This document shows positions 1 through 8,876 of a stretch of 64,000 nt of DNA, piece after piece. A model generated the notes under the pieces. It had not been told where the DNA came from. It made no database searches and saw only the letters and a program-made list of their open reading frames with translations. Source of the DNA: Chloroflexi bacterium HGW-Chloroflexi-6 (GTDB taxonomy: Bacteria > Chloroflexota > Anaerolineae > Anaerolineales > Villigracilaceae); NCBI GenBank assembly GCA_002840685.1, contig PHBU01000023.1, forward strand, positions 1 through 64,000, in the 5' to 3' direction. The number at the start of each line of letters is the position of its first letter. Within the stretch, counting starts at the first letter, position 1. Position numbers and translations under genes: made by a program.

Positions 1-57
1 GAGCAGTGGTGTTATTCGCTCCCATTGTTCATTGGTCAAGTCGCCTCGATTTGTCAT
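1..57 (-). CDS. IS5-type transposase, N-terminal end (partial)
   Basis: The 19 visible codons begin at an ATG and include DLTNEQWERITPLL, the usual opening of the small first protein of IS5-family (IS427-like) transposases. The rest of the gene lies left of the window. The insertion sits inside a CHAT-like gene whose reading frame runs into it, so this is a recent-looking insertion. Family assignment rests only on this short motif. Confidence 0.75.
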   Translation of the reverse strand, partial: MTNRGDLTNEQWERITPLL

Positions 58-105
58 GGCGACAATTTAACCACTATTTTGTATTTTGCATACAGACCCG
101 TGACA
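1..105 (-). mobile_element. Insertion sequence, one end only
   Basis: The transposase start at position 57 is preceded on the minus strand by about 45 bases that do not continue the CHAT-like protein. The element edge therefore lies at about 95-105, just after the codons for Val-Cys-His-Gly. The other end and any target duplication are outside the window, so the exact boundary is inferred. Confidence 0.6.
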
Positions 106-741
106 GACCAGGTAAAGCACATCCACGGGCTGTGCTTGCAGGCTGGCGACGATGGCGTTGAGCGTGCCCTGGCACTGGCTGACCGCGATATCCTGCATTC
201 CCTTGCGAGCCAGGGCATGCTCGGCATTTGAATCAATGGCGGCCAGTTTGTAACTGGCCAGGTCGGTTGGGTTAGCCACGACAGCCAGGGCTTTCAGGCT
301 GCCCTTGGATTTCAAACGCACCGGTCTCCAGTCCATGCTGGCCAGGTAGCGCGAAAAAACGATATTCTGGTTGGTTGTAAGCGGGGTATTGTCCTGTGGA
401 TTGCGCAGCAATTCCCAGCGCAGGGCATGCAGTTCGGGTGCGCTGGCGCCGATCATCAGGCGCAGGCGCAGCGCCGCATCCTGGGCCTGCGCCCCGGTCA
501 CAGCCTGGATAAAGGCGCTTTTTAATTCGGGGGAGGTGAAAAGCGCGTCGGTCAGCGCCTGACCATATTCATCCGGCAGGAACTCCGCCAGCGTTTGCAA
601 ATCCAAGTTGATCCGAATTTGTTGACCCTGTCCAAGGCGGGTATCGGTATCGCTTCCGGGCAAGCTGAAGCGCAGCTCAACAGCGTATGACCCGGCTTCA
701 TACTGATGCAGGCCAAGTTCTAGGTCGGCGTAGTCGCGCAT
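67..741 (-). pseudogene. CHAT-domain protein, truncated by an insertion sequence
   Basis: The frame encodes 224 residues with an ATG preceded by GGAAAGAG. The N-terminal two thirds resemble the leading part of Chloroflexota and cyanobacterial CHAT proteins. The end reads VDVLYLVCHG, the start of the caspase-like CHAT protease core with its catalytic His. Immediately after it the frame enters the insertion sequence and stops at 67-69. The catalytic Cys region and any C-terminal effector are therefore missing or lie beyond the element. CHAT proteases are caspase-like peptidases of signalling and conflict systems; this copy should be inactive unless the element excises. Confidence 0.75.
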
Positions 742-866
742 GGCTCTTTCCTTCCGGAATTATTAATTTGGACCATCTTTGTAGACTTTATATCATCGTA
801 ACATAAATTTGACGGTTTTCAATTCCAGATTTCAGAACGCCTTGCCCCCTGGCAAGCTCTTTTTAC

Positions 867-2462
867 TCAGGAAAAAACACTCCCCCAGCCAGTGGATTTT
901 TGCAGGACGGAGGGTTTGATGTCACCGAGTTTTTGTCCGCGCTGCTGGCAGGCCCGGATGTAGGCTGCGCCGCCGTTCGTGATGCGCACAACCTGGGTTT
1001 CAGCGAGCTGCCCCAGCCTGCGGCAGTAATCGTAATGGAAATTGGCGCGCAGGGCAGAGTCCAGTTCAGCGGCCAGAGCGGATGAAAGCTGGGTGTCTGG
1101 GGGAAGTTCGATGTAAAGTGTGTAATGAAAGACCGGGGCATCATCGGGGGCCAGTAGGAAAAAGACCGGCTGGAGGCGTTCGCTTTCGAAGAGCAACTGC
1201 AGGGCGTTGGCGATAAATTGTTCGCTGAGCTTTTCGCCAAAATAATCTGAGACTTTATCTGTCTTGCCGATGAATTTGAGACACGGGATCTGCCCGTGGA
1301 AATCGGTCACTTCGACAACGTCGTTAAGCTGGTAGCGATACAGACCGCCGCCCGTGGTAACGATCACGGAACAGGTCTGGCCTTTTTTTAGCTGGTGCGC
1401 CAGCAGGATCTCGCCTGATTCGGCTAGAAATTCAAAATAATGGGATGTAACCGCCAGCGCGCCGCCAGTTTTGCCGACCAACGGCAGGGAGACGAAGGCT
1501 TCGGTGGCGAGCAGCCCTTTGGGCTGGGTCTGCACGTGGGGGAATCTGGCCTGCAGGCTGTGCGCGTAGGGCTTTGATGCGCCGTCTGCCCAGCAGCTGA
1601 TGATGGTCAGGCGTTTCCAGATGGCGGTGTAATCGTCGGGCTGGATATGGGAGAGTTCCCGGGCGCGCTGTGGGTTGCGTACGAGCTTTTTTCTCAGGGC
1701 GCGCTGGATGGTTTCGTCGAGCGGGGTGGGCGGGGTAACGCTTCCGTTGGCAAGGTCATTCAGTAGCGAGCCCCACCAGTCGGGCAGGGGGTCGAGCAGC
1801 AGGCTCAGAAAAGTCGGATTCCAGACCGAGATCAGGCGCAGGTCGCGGCAGCCCAGCAGGAAGAGCAGCGTGACATAACGGAAGCAGGCCATGTCGTGGA
1901 TATGTTTGACAAGGTTGGGAACCGCCATCAGCGCCGATTCGATCAACGCGCCAAAAGGCCCCAGGTAGGCGCTGTCCTCCTCGAAGCCGATCGGGATGCC
2001 CGCCGGTGTGTGGCGCAGCCCCTCTGTCAGCGGGGAAATGCTCCAGTAGGCCGGGCCGTCGATCAGCTCCGGGTGATGCCAGTACAGATCGTGGATCCAG
2101 GCGGAGAGGCCGGATCCGAATTCGGATTTGAGCGCGCGGGTATACGGGATCATCTTCGAGGCCGCGGTCGAACCGCTGGAAAGCTCGAAGAGCTGGACCG
2201 GTTCGCGGGTCAGGACACGCGCTTCGCCATTCGCGATGCGTTCGATGTAGGGCAGATAATCGTCGTAGGTGCTGAGAGGCAGGGATTGGTAATTTGGTAT
2301 TGGGGCGTGTTTGGCGAGGTAGGCTGTATCTCGATTTTTTGCGAGATAGGCTTGCAGGATGCGGGATTGAGTCCCGGCAACATCCTGGGCGGCGCGGGTA
2401 AAGTCGCGGGCGGCACACTTGGAAGTGGCCAGCCAGAGACGGTTGGCAAAAGTGGCTTTCAT
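867..2462 (-). CDS. GH3-family acyl-adenylating enzyme
   Basis: The protein has 531 residues, the normal size for the GH3 family. The ATP-binding motif ELSSGSTAASKMIPYT is at about residues 93-108, LLATEA at 317-322, and the family's GGGLYRYQLNDVVEV motif at 371-385. Plant GH3 enzymes adenylate carboxylic acids and join them to amino acids; bacterial members are mostly uncharacterised. This is the last gene of the nine-gene operon, and its ATG overlaps the stop of the upstream GNAT-like gene by four bases, indicating translational coupling. It likely activates a carboxylate made or modified by the radical SAM enzymes upstream; the substrate cannot be told from sequence. Confidence 0.85.
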   Translation of the reverse strand: MKATFANRLWLATSKCAARDFTRAAQDVAGTQSRILQAYLAKNRDTAYLAKHAPIPNYQSLPLSTYDDYLPYIERIANGEARVLTREPVQLFELSSGSTAASKMIPYTRALKSEFGSGLSAWIHDLYWHHPELIDGPAYWSISPLTEGLRHTPAGIPIGFEEDSAYLGPFGALIESALMAVPNLVKHIHDMACFRYVTLLFLLGCRDLRLISVWNPTFLSLLLDPLPDWWGSLLNDLANGSVTPPTPLDETIQRALRKKLVRNPQRARELSHIQPDDYTAIWKRLTIISCWADGASKPYAHSLQARFPHVQTQPKGLLATEAFVSLPLVGKTGGALAVTSHYFEFLAESGEILLAHQLKKGQTCSVIVTTGGGLYRYQLNDVVEVTDFHGQIPCLKFIGKTDKVSDYFGEKLSEQFIANALQLLFESERLQPVFFLLAPDDAPVFHYTLYIELPPDTQLSSALAAELDSALRANFHYDYCRRLGQLAETQVVRITNGGAAYIRACQQRGQKLGDIKPSVLQKSTGWGSVFS

Positions 2463-3169
2463 CGCGCCATGCGTCTGCCGGCGGGGGTGAAGTTGTCGGG
2501 ATGGACGCGCGTGATGCAGACGAGTTCATCGCCCTGGTCGTGATGGGGATTTTTCTCGAGGTAGAAAGCGATGTGTTCATCCTTGAGCCGCTCATCGGTG
2601 ACTTCGGCGACTCCTTCGCGCAGAGGGGTTGCGCCGTTTTGAAAGCGGACAACGCCGAAGTCAGGCTGGTACTCTGCGCCGAAGCGTTGCGTGGCGATGT
2701 GATCCATCAGCGCCTTCATTTCGGGCGGCGTGGACCGTTCGTGGCAGGGATAGAATTCTTTATAGAAAACGGTCAGGAAGCGGTAGGTTTTGTAGCCCGA
2801 TGAGATCAGCAGCCAGTAGACAGGCTGGGGCATATCCGCTGTTTTTTCCAAGACGGTATGGATCCAGCGTTTGGGTAGTTCGGGTGTGCCCCAATAGGCG
2901 CGGCGGATGATGGTGTCGCCGGAATAGACAACCGTGATGGGCCGCCCCTGGTAATCGATTTCGTAGATGTCGAGGGTCGAGAAGCCCTGAACCTGATTTT
3001 TCTCGCTATCGCGGATCAGGATGACCCAGTTCTTGTTGTTCAGGTCGCGATTGAAAAGCTCAAGGCTCGATTGGGCAAAATTTTCGCTGAAAACATCGAA
3101 CATTTCCTGAATGGTCTCAGGCGTCAGTTCGGCGCGGGTCAGGGTGTAACTGGTCAGGAATGGGAGCAT
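2459..3169 (-). CDS. GNAT-like acyltransferase-fold protein
   Basis: This 236-residue protein has a strand-helix pattern suggestive of an N-acetyltransferase fold: an N-terminal helix pair, then strands around NWVILIRD and VQGFSTLDIYEI, and a helix around YKTYRFLTVFYKEFYP. No classical acetyl-CoA loop is obvious. Its stop overlaps the GH3 start (ATGA), and the membrane-protein gene ends 4 bases before its start. The tight link to GH3 suggests it transfers or accepts the activated acyl group. Function is inferred from fold resemblance and context only. Confidence 0.55.
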   Translation of the reverse strand: MLPFLTSYTLTRAELTPETIQEMFDVFSENFAQSSLELFNRDLNNKNWVILIRDSEKNQVQGFSTLDIYEIDYQGRPITVVYSGDTIIRRAYWGTPELPKRWIHTVLEKTADMPQPVYWLLISSGYKTYRFLTVFYKEFYPCHERSTPPEMKALMDHIATQRFGAEYQPDFGVVRFQNGATPLREGVAEVTDERLKDEHIAFYLEKNPHHDQGDELVCITRVHPDNFTPAGRRMAR

Positions 3170-3173
3170 GGTT

Positions 3174-3827
3174 TTACTTCCTTTTCATTTCACGCAAAAC
3201 CTCCCGAATCCATGGCAGGAAAGGGAGCGAGATCGAAGCAGACAGGATCGCCAACCCGAGCGGGAAAAGCCAGCCCAGGCTGGCGAGATTGTTTTCCAGC
3301 ACCACGCTCTGGTAGCCAAGCGTGACCAGCCCCGCGTAACACGCGCCCAACAGGCAGAAACTGAGCGGGGCATATTGAGCGGCAATGACTTCCGGCGCTG
3401 CGCCGCGCTTCCATTCCTGATTATAAACTTCCATCAGGCCTGCGCGAATAGCGATCAGATCGTGCGTCCAGCCAACGAAGCCCAGGATGCCAGCACCGCG
3501 CGCCATGTTGCCGAGCAGCGTGCCCCAATCGTTTTGCGCTGCCGGCGGGAAAAAGGCAACGTACATGACCAGCCCCATTGTGGATGCGTAGATAAACCCG
3601 TGGTGGATGAAATAGCCGCCGATCGTCCAACTGTCGCGAAAGCGCCACATCTTCAGGATATTGGTGCCGATTCCCGGGGCAATATAGCCGAACAGGAAGG
3701 GCAACCCGAGCACGAACCAGGCGAAGGCGGCTCCGCCCACTCCGGTCCACAGCCAGGCCAGAATAGGCAGCCCGATGAAGGGCAAGATCTTGTTGCCAAA
3801 GAAAAGAAAGAATTTCGAGAAGGTCAA
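3174..3827 (-). CDS. Polytopic membrane protein of the radical SAM operon
   Basis: The protein has 217 residues and about five to six hydrophobic segments (roughly residues 10-25, 30-52, 70-95, 107-128, 155-175 and 185-205). No family is recognised. Two histidine-bearing motifs, YFIHHGF and GWTHDL, lie at membrane edges and could be catalytic or metal-binding, but this is a guess. The start is TTG, chosen because AAAGGA sits seven bases upstream and no in-frame ATG fits. It sits between radical SAM and GNAT-like genes, suggesting the product or an intermediate is membrane-embedded. Confidence 0.7.
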   Translation of the reverse strand: MTFSKFFLFFGNKILPFIGLPILAWLWTGVGGAAFAWFVLGLPFLFGYIAPGIGTNILKMWRFRDSWTIGGYFIHHGFIYASTMGLVMYVAFFPPAAQNDWGTLLGNMARGAGILGFVGWTHDLIAIRAGLMEVYNQEWKRGAAPEVIAAQYAPLSFCLLGACYAGLVTLGYQSVVLENNLASLGWLFPLGLAILSASISLPFLPWIREVLREMKRK

Positions 3828-3878
3828 GGCGGTTCCTTTCCGGATCGCGGATGCAGAGCGTACAGAGTTTTTTGCTTA

Positions 3879-5192
3879 TCAGCGGCTGAGACGAATGCCC
3901 TGCTTCTTGAGGGTTTCTTTGCGAAAAAGGGGATTGTAAACAAGGTAGACGCCAAACCGGTACGGGTTGCGCAGGTTGGTCTTGAAATCGGTTACACGGT
4001 AGAAAATGGAGGCGGGACTGTTGAACGTGCGGCGCATCCAGAAAGTGAGCTCGGTTAACTGCTCGGGGCTCATATTTTTGGGGATAAAAGCCGCGTGATT
4101 GAAGCGGTAATCATCGTGCAGCCACCATTTCCCATCGTAAAGCAGACGCTTCTCGTCCTTTAACTGCTGGTAGAGGGGGGTGCCGGGGTAGGGCATTAAC
4201 AGGTTGAAGGCGGCAAAAGTGAACTTGTTTTTCATCGCAAATTCAAGGGTTCGCTCGACGGACTCGGGTGTGTCGCAATCGTGGCCGACGGTTAAGGCTG
4301 CCCATGTCTGCAGGCCGTAATCGCGCAAAATCTCCAGCTGCGGCTTGTAGGCTGTGAAACCATCCAGCATATTCTGGTTTTTTTGCATCAGGCGCAGGTT
4401 GGCCTGGTCTATCGACTCGAACCCGACCACGTGACCGAGACACCCGCTTTGGGCCATCAGATCCATCAGTTCGCGGTCACCGGTCATGTTGATGCTGGCC
4501 TGAGAAACCCAGTGTAGTTTGAGCGGAATCAATTCGCGGAAGAGGGCCTTGGCGGCATCGAAATCCCCGATGATGTTGTCGTCGACGAAGAAGATGGTTT
4601 TGCGGCCCTGGCGCTCGATCTCTGCGAGAACGTGGTCGATCTGGCGGTAATAGTGTTTGTGATCGAAGTAGGCGCTGGTCGCGCAAAACGTGCACACGAA
4701 CGGACATCCGCGCCCAAACTGGACCAGGCTGATCGGCAGGTATTTTTTGCCTTTGTAGAGATCATGGCGTGTGAAGGTATCCGACTGGGGGATGCCGGGG
4801 CAGCCGCGGTAAACTGGTTTTAACTGTCCGTGGCGCGCGTCTTCGAGCACCTGGCGCCAGAGCGATTCTGCGTCGCTGACGAAGATCGCATCGGCGTGCT
4901 GGGCGGCCTCCTCGGGCAGGAGCGTGACGTGCATCCCGCCCAGGATGACCGGCACACCGCGCTTGCGGTATTCGGCGCTGATGGCATAGGCTCGTTTTGC
5001 GCTGTAGATCTGGACACTGATGCCCACCAGGTCGGTTGGCTCGTCGTAGGGGATCGGCTCCAGACGGTCGTCGTAAAGGGCGATCTCCACATCCGGCGGG
5101 GTCATGCCGGCCAGCGCGCCGAGCGGCAGCGGCTCCATGCAGGCTTCATCCTTGTAATCGCCGATGGCAGGGTAGATCAGGGTTATTTTCAT
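3879..5192 (-). CDS. B12-binding radical SAM enzyme (copy 1)
   Basis: The protein has 437 residues. Residues 1-130 form a cobalamin-binding-like Rossmann domain with DEPTDLVGISVQ and VPVILGGMHVT. The radical SAM cluster motif CxxxCxxC is at C163, C167 and C170, inside FGRGCPFVCTFC. The C-terminal region resembles the DUF4070-type extension of BchE/HpnJ-like enzymes. Such enzymes perform methylations, cyclisations or other C-H chemistry. The ATG at 5192 starts at the usual MKIT position and overlaps the upstream stop by four bases. The frame remains open further upstream but that part overlaps the previous gene and has no family likeness. Confidence 0.85.
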   Translation of the reverse strand: MKITLIYPAIGDYKDEACMEPLPLGALAGMTPPDVEIALYDDRLEPIPYDEPTDLVGISVQIYSAKRAYAISAEYRKRGVPVILGGMHVTLLPEEAAQHADAIFVSDAESLWRQVLEDARHGQLKPVYRGCPGIPQSDTFTRHDLYKGKKYLPISLVQFGRGCPFVCTFCATSAYFDHKHYYRQIDHVLAEIERQGRKTIFFVDDNIIGDFDAAKALFRELIPLKLHWVSQASINMTGDRELMDLMAQSGCLGHVVGFESIDQANLRLMQKNQNMLDGFTAYKPQLEILRDYGLQTWAALTVGHDCDTPESVERTLEFAMKNKFTFAAFNLLMPYPGTPLYQQLKDEKRLLYDGKWWLHDDYRFNHAAFIPKNMSPEQLTELTFWMRRTFNSPASIFYRVTDFKTNLRNPYRFGVYLVYNPLFRKETLKKQGIRLSR

Positions 5193-6526
5193 GCGCTCGT
5201 CCCCCGTGGAACCAGGGCGCTTCCATCGCCCAGCGGCTCGCCCTGCTTGTTGCGGATCTCCTTCTTCGTCACCATGTTGACCATCAGATAGGCGAACAAA
5301 TGGTGCAGCGAGCGCGCATTGGAACGCGGCTCGAGCATTCGCCGGGCGATGGCCCCGTAGGTGTTGAACTCGCGCCGCAGGCGGATGATGCCGTCGCGCA
5401 GTTGATCGGGGCTCATGTTTTTGGGTTGGAAAAGCGTCTCGCCGTAGCGGTAGGCATCGTCCAGCCACCAGCGCTCGAAACGCAGGCGACCTTCGCGCTG
5501 CAAACGTTCATATAACGGCGTGCCGGGCATCGGGTAGAGCGAATTGAACTGGGCCAGGGCCAGCTTGGAGCGCAGGGCAAAGTCCAGGGTACGGTCGAAG
5601 GTTTCGGGGGTATCGTGGTTATAGCCAAAGACGAACGAGCCAAAGATCATGATGCCGCGCGCGTAGAGCTGGGCCAGTGCGTCCGCGTAGTTGCCCTGCT
5701 GGGTGTTCCATTTCTTTTTCATCTGGGCCAGGTTGGCCTCTTCCAGCGATTCGAAGCCGATCAACGCGCCGAGACAGCCGCTCTCGCCCATCAGATCCAG
5801 AAGGCGCGGGTTTTGGACAATATCCAGGCTGATCTGGCAGGCCCAGTGGATGTTGAGCGGTTTCAAGGCCTTGAAAAGTGCTTCGGCCTGCTGTTTGTCG
5901 GTCAGCAGGTTATCATCTGCAAAAAAAACGAACTGGCCGCGCAGTTCTTCCAATTCTGCCAGCACATCCGTCATGCAGCGGCGCGGGGTGGACTTTCCGT
6001 AGAAAGCGTGGATCGAGCAAAAGTCGCAGGCGAAGCGGCAGCCGCGCCCAAACTGCACGATCCGCAGCGGGCCATAGCGCTTTCCCTTGAACAGGCTGCG
6101 GCGCGGGGCAACACCTTCCAGGTTCAGGTTGGGTTCGGAGCGGTAAACGGCTTGCAGTTTCCCGGCGCGCGCATCCGCCACAATTTGGGGCCAGGTGGTT
6201 TCGGCGTCGCCGACGGCGATGGCATCCGCATACTGGCCGGCTTCTTCGGGCAGCAGGGTCGGGTGATAACCGCCCATCACAACTGGCACACCGCGCTGGC
6301 GAAACTGGGCCGCGATCTGGTAGGCGCGTTTGGCCGTGAAGGTCTCGACGGTCAGCGCTGCCAGGTCGGTCGGTTCATCATAAGGGATGGGTTCGATGCG
6401 GTCATCGTACAGCGCCAGTTCCACGTCGGGCGGCGTCAGGTTGGCCAACAGGCCAAAGACCAGCGGCTCGAGTGCGTCTGCCGCGCGGATGGTGGTCAGG
6501 TGGGGGCGGATAAATGTGATTTTCAT
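5189..6526 (-). CDS. B12-binding radical SAM enzyme (copy 2)
   Basis: This 445-residue paralogue of the downstream gene has the cluster cysteines at the same positions (C163, C167, C170, in GRGCRFACDFC) and the shared IPYDEPTDL motif at about residues 47-55. The N-terminal Rossmann part lacks the DxHxxG motif of methionine-synthase-type cobalamin binding, as is common in this radical SAM class. It is coupled by an ATGA overlap to copy 1. Likely role: one oxidative or methylating step on the pathway intermediate. The substrate is unknown. Confidence 0.85.
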   Translation of the reverse strand: MKITFIRPHLTTIRAADALEPLVFGLLANLTPPDVELALYDDRIEPIPYDEPTDLAALTVETFTAKRAYQIAAQFRQRGVPVVMGGYHPTLLPEEAGQYADAIAVGDAETTWPQIVADARAGKLQAVYRSEPNLNLEGVAPRRSLFKGKRYGPLRIVQFGRGCRFACDFCSIHAFYGKSTPRRCMTDVLAELEELRGQFVFFADDNLLTDKQQAEALFKALKPLNIHWACQISLDIVQNPRLLDLMGESGCLGALIGFESLEEANLAQMKKKWNTQQGNYADALAQLYARGIMIFGSFVFGYNHDTPETFDRTLDFALRSKLALAQFNSLYPMPGTPLYERLQREGRLRFERWWLDDAYRYGETLFQPKNMSPDQLRDGIIRLRREFNTYGAIARRMLEPRSNARSLHHLFAYLMVNMVTKKEIRNKQGEPLGDGSALVPRGTSA

Positions 6527-6568
6527 ACGGATAAATCTCGCTTGTCTTGCGGATTTGAACTGCTTGCG

Positions 6569-7741
6569 CTAAACCGGTTCGACCTGGCCCCTGGGCGCTG
6601 GCTGTAAATTGGTCCGCCAGTCATCCTTGTTCGGCGCGAGCGGGCTTTTCATCCAGTCGTGGTAGAAGGAACACTCGCGGCAGGCTTCGATTTCCTCGAA
6701 ACGCCCCTGCGCCATCAACTCGCGGATCTCGTTCATGCGCGGCGAATTGTAAATTTCGCGGATGCTCTGGCTGTGGAGGTTGCCCAACACCTCGCGGTCG
6801 GCCCAGTCATTGGAACACATCGGCACATCGCCGTTCTCCAGAATGTGCATCAGGCTGAAAACGTACGGGCAGACCGGGTACAGCCGGCTGCCGCCGATCC
6901 GCCGGAGGCGTGAAAGCAGGTCGTTGTATTTCATGACCATCTTTTCATAATTGCGCACGGTTCCGGCCCGGTTGTTGACGTTGAACTGGAACAGGTTGAA
7001 GTGCTTCCAGCGCTTGTGGAAAATTCTCAGTTCGCGGCGGTTGGTCTGGTCAACAACGAAACGCAGGTAAACATTAACCATCGACAGATCCATTTTGGAG
7101 AGCGATTCAAGGTTGCCCATCACCTGTTTCCACGACAGGCCAACCATCACCCGGTTGTAAGTGGCCTCGTTCGAAGCGTTCAGACTAACGGTAATCAGGT
7201 CGACCCCGGCCTCCATCAGGCGTTGGGCGCGGGTCGGGGTCAGGGCGCTGCCGTTGGTGACCAGTTCCACCATCTGGTGCGGCTGGGCTTTTGCTTTGAA
7301 TTCTGCCACGCGCTGTTCCATTTTGAGATCCAGGAGTGGTTCGTTTTTGGACATGGGCACAAAATCGTGCAGGTCTTTCTCCTGCACACACTCATCCACT
7401 ATTTTGGAATAGAGCGCATCGTCCATGATGCGTTTTTCCTGCAAATGGATGGTGTAGGGATACGGGCAAAACTCACAGGCGGCGTTGCAGCGGTTGATGG
7501 TCTGGACCTGGAGCACCGTTGGAAACAGGGCCGGGCGATCTTTGAGCCATTTGCGAATATTGGGCAGCGTGCCATGATAGGCATGGGACATGTAGCCCAT
7601 CGTGTTGACCATGTTGCGCACACGCGAGTTGGCATATCCGGTTTTGGAAACTCGCCAGGATTGGATGAGCCGGTCGGCCCACACAAAAACCAGCACGATC
7701 AGGTCGGCGATCGGGTAGAGCAGCTTGACGATCAATTGCAT
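6569..7741 (-). CDS. Radical SAM enzyme with SPASM-type C-terminus
   Basis: About 390 residues. An N-terminal hydrophobic stretch (about residues 5-25) suggests membrane association. The radical SAM motif CxxxCxxC lies at about residues 85-92 in INRCNAACEFCPYP. C-terminal cysteines in YPVCPYVF, VPMCSNDW and ACRECSFYHDW fit a SPASM/twitch domain binding an auxiliary Fe-S cluster. SPASM enzymes act on peptides, sugars or aminoglycosides. The ATG at 7741 is preferred; a GTG lies one codon upstream. It is the only non-B12 radical SAM enzyme of the operon and may perform a distinct step. Confidence 0.85.
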   Translation of the reverse strand: MQLIVKLLYPIADLIVLVFVWADRLIQSWRVSKTGYANSRVRNMVNTMGYMSHAYHGTLPNIRKWLKDRPALFPTVLQVQTINRCNAACEFCPYPYTIHLQEKRIMDDALYSKIVDECVQEKDLHDFVPMSKNEPLLDLKMEQRVAEFKAKAQPHQMVELVTNGSALTPTRAQRLMEAGVDLITVSLNASNEATYNRVMVGLSWKQVMGNLESLSKMDLSMVNVYLRFVVDQTNRRELRIFHKRWKHFNLFQFNVNNRAGTVRNYEKMVMKYNDLLSRLRRIGGSRLYPVCPYVFSLMHILENGDVPMCSNDWADREVLGNLHSQSIREIYNSPRMNEIRELMAQGRFEEIEACRECSFYHDWMKSPLAPNKDDWRTNLQPAPRGQVEPV

Positions 7742-7757
7742 CACGTTATCTTTCTAC

Positions 7758-8864
7758 TTAAAGAAGGGCTATTTCCAACGCGCAGGGGCGTTTGTCGACT
7801 TTGGCGATTTCAGAATAACCATCCTCCCAGGCAACCAGGTAGATGTCGCTCTGGTAGGGGATGGGATGATAGGGTTTGACGATGGAATGGAAGGGATTGG
7901 CCTCTGCCAGCCCGAGCATGAAATAATCATATTGACGGCGGGCGGCCTCGTTGTACAGGGCGCGCAGCAGGGCCGAGAAGGTTTCGGGGTCGTCATCGTC
8001 CACGGCCAGGAAGCAGGCGAAGCAGTGGTTGAGACGTGTGCCAGGGTCGGGGAAAACCGGCCAGCCGCCGAGCGGGGCCAGCAGGTTGATCAGCTTGCGA
8101 AAACGGGCGATGTTGCCAGCGTAGCCGCGGATGACGGACTGTTTGCAAGACTGCTGATCCCAGAGCGCCAGACAACCGCGGACGCGGCCGCCGCTCTCGG
8201 CCAGGTAAAAGTCTTCGATGCGCAGACCAGGCGTAAGGTCGGAAAGCAGGCTGTTTTCCATCCAATGCGGGGCGAATTGGGTGCGGATTCCGCTGCGGGT
8301 CAGACAATCCAGAATGGCGGGAACTAAATCCGGCCTGCCGCGCGTGATCGGGATGCGTGCCCCACTTTTGGGGCGGGCCGGATGGATGGCGTAGGTCAGC
8401 ATACGCGTATAGGGATGCAAGCGCGGGTAGTGCGGCAGTTTTGAATCGAGCAGCCGCCGGGCGGGGTTGTTGTCTGAGACGATGCTCATTAAATAGAACC
8501 TGGTCCTGCCGTCGCGGTGCTGTTCGCGCTGTCCTTCGAAGCCTTTGCCAAGAAAGCGCGCCAGGGCCAGCCCGTGCTGGTAGTTCAGGTTGGCGCGCAA
8601 GCCGCTGAAGTAGCCGACATCCGTGATCTGGCCGTTGACGTATAACGGGCGCACCGAGCGGTCACCGATGCCCAGGATCTGGCGGGTTTGCGAATCGCGC
8701 ACCAGCAAGGTCTCGTGAAAGGGGCCTTCGAGGGAAGATGCAAGAAAATAATTCGGCTCGCGTTCGAGCGAGAGTGAGATGGAACCGGCAAAGGGATTTT
8801 CACGCAGCAGGCGGCGCAGCTCGGGGTCATCCTGTGGGGTGGCGAGTTCGTAACAGGTCGGCAT
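7758..8864 (-). CDS. GNAT-family acyltransferase-like protein (double domain)
   Basis: This 368-residue protein looks like two N-acetyltransferase-fold halves. The first (about 1-170) contains GYFSGLRANLNYQHGLALARFL, a GNAT-like strand and CoA-binding helix; the second covers about 180-360. It sits 12 bases downstream of a B12 radical SAM gene and 16 bases upstream of the SPASM enzyme, within the same operon. It probably acylates the product or an intermediate. The substrate is unknown, and family membership is from fold-like motifs only. Confidence 0.65.
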   Translation of the reverse strand: MPTCYELATPQDDPELRRLLRENPFAGSISLSLEREPNYFLASSLEGPFHETLLVRDSQTRQILGIGDRSVRPLYVNGQITDVGYFSGLRANLNYQHGLALARFLGKGFEGQREQHRDGRTRFYLMSIVSDNNPARRLLDSKLPHYPRLHPYTRMLTYAIHPARPKSGARIPITRGRPDLVPAILDCLTRSGIRTQFAPHWMENSLLSDLTPGLRIEDFYLAESGGRVRGCLALWDQQSCKQSVIRGYAGNIARFRKLINLLAPLGGWPVFPDPGTRLNHCFACFLAVDDDDPETFSALLRALYNEAARRQYDYFMLGLAEANPFHSIVKPYHPIPYQSDIYLVAWEDGYSEIAKVDKRPCALEIALL

Positions 8865-8876
8865 GGCTGGGGATTT

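Noticed and set aside
5193..5468. N-terminal extension of radical SAM copy 1
   Set aside because: The extra frame overlaps the upstream gene, has no family resemblance, and the MKITLIY start matches the paralogues.
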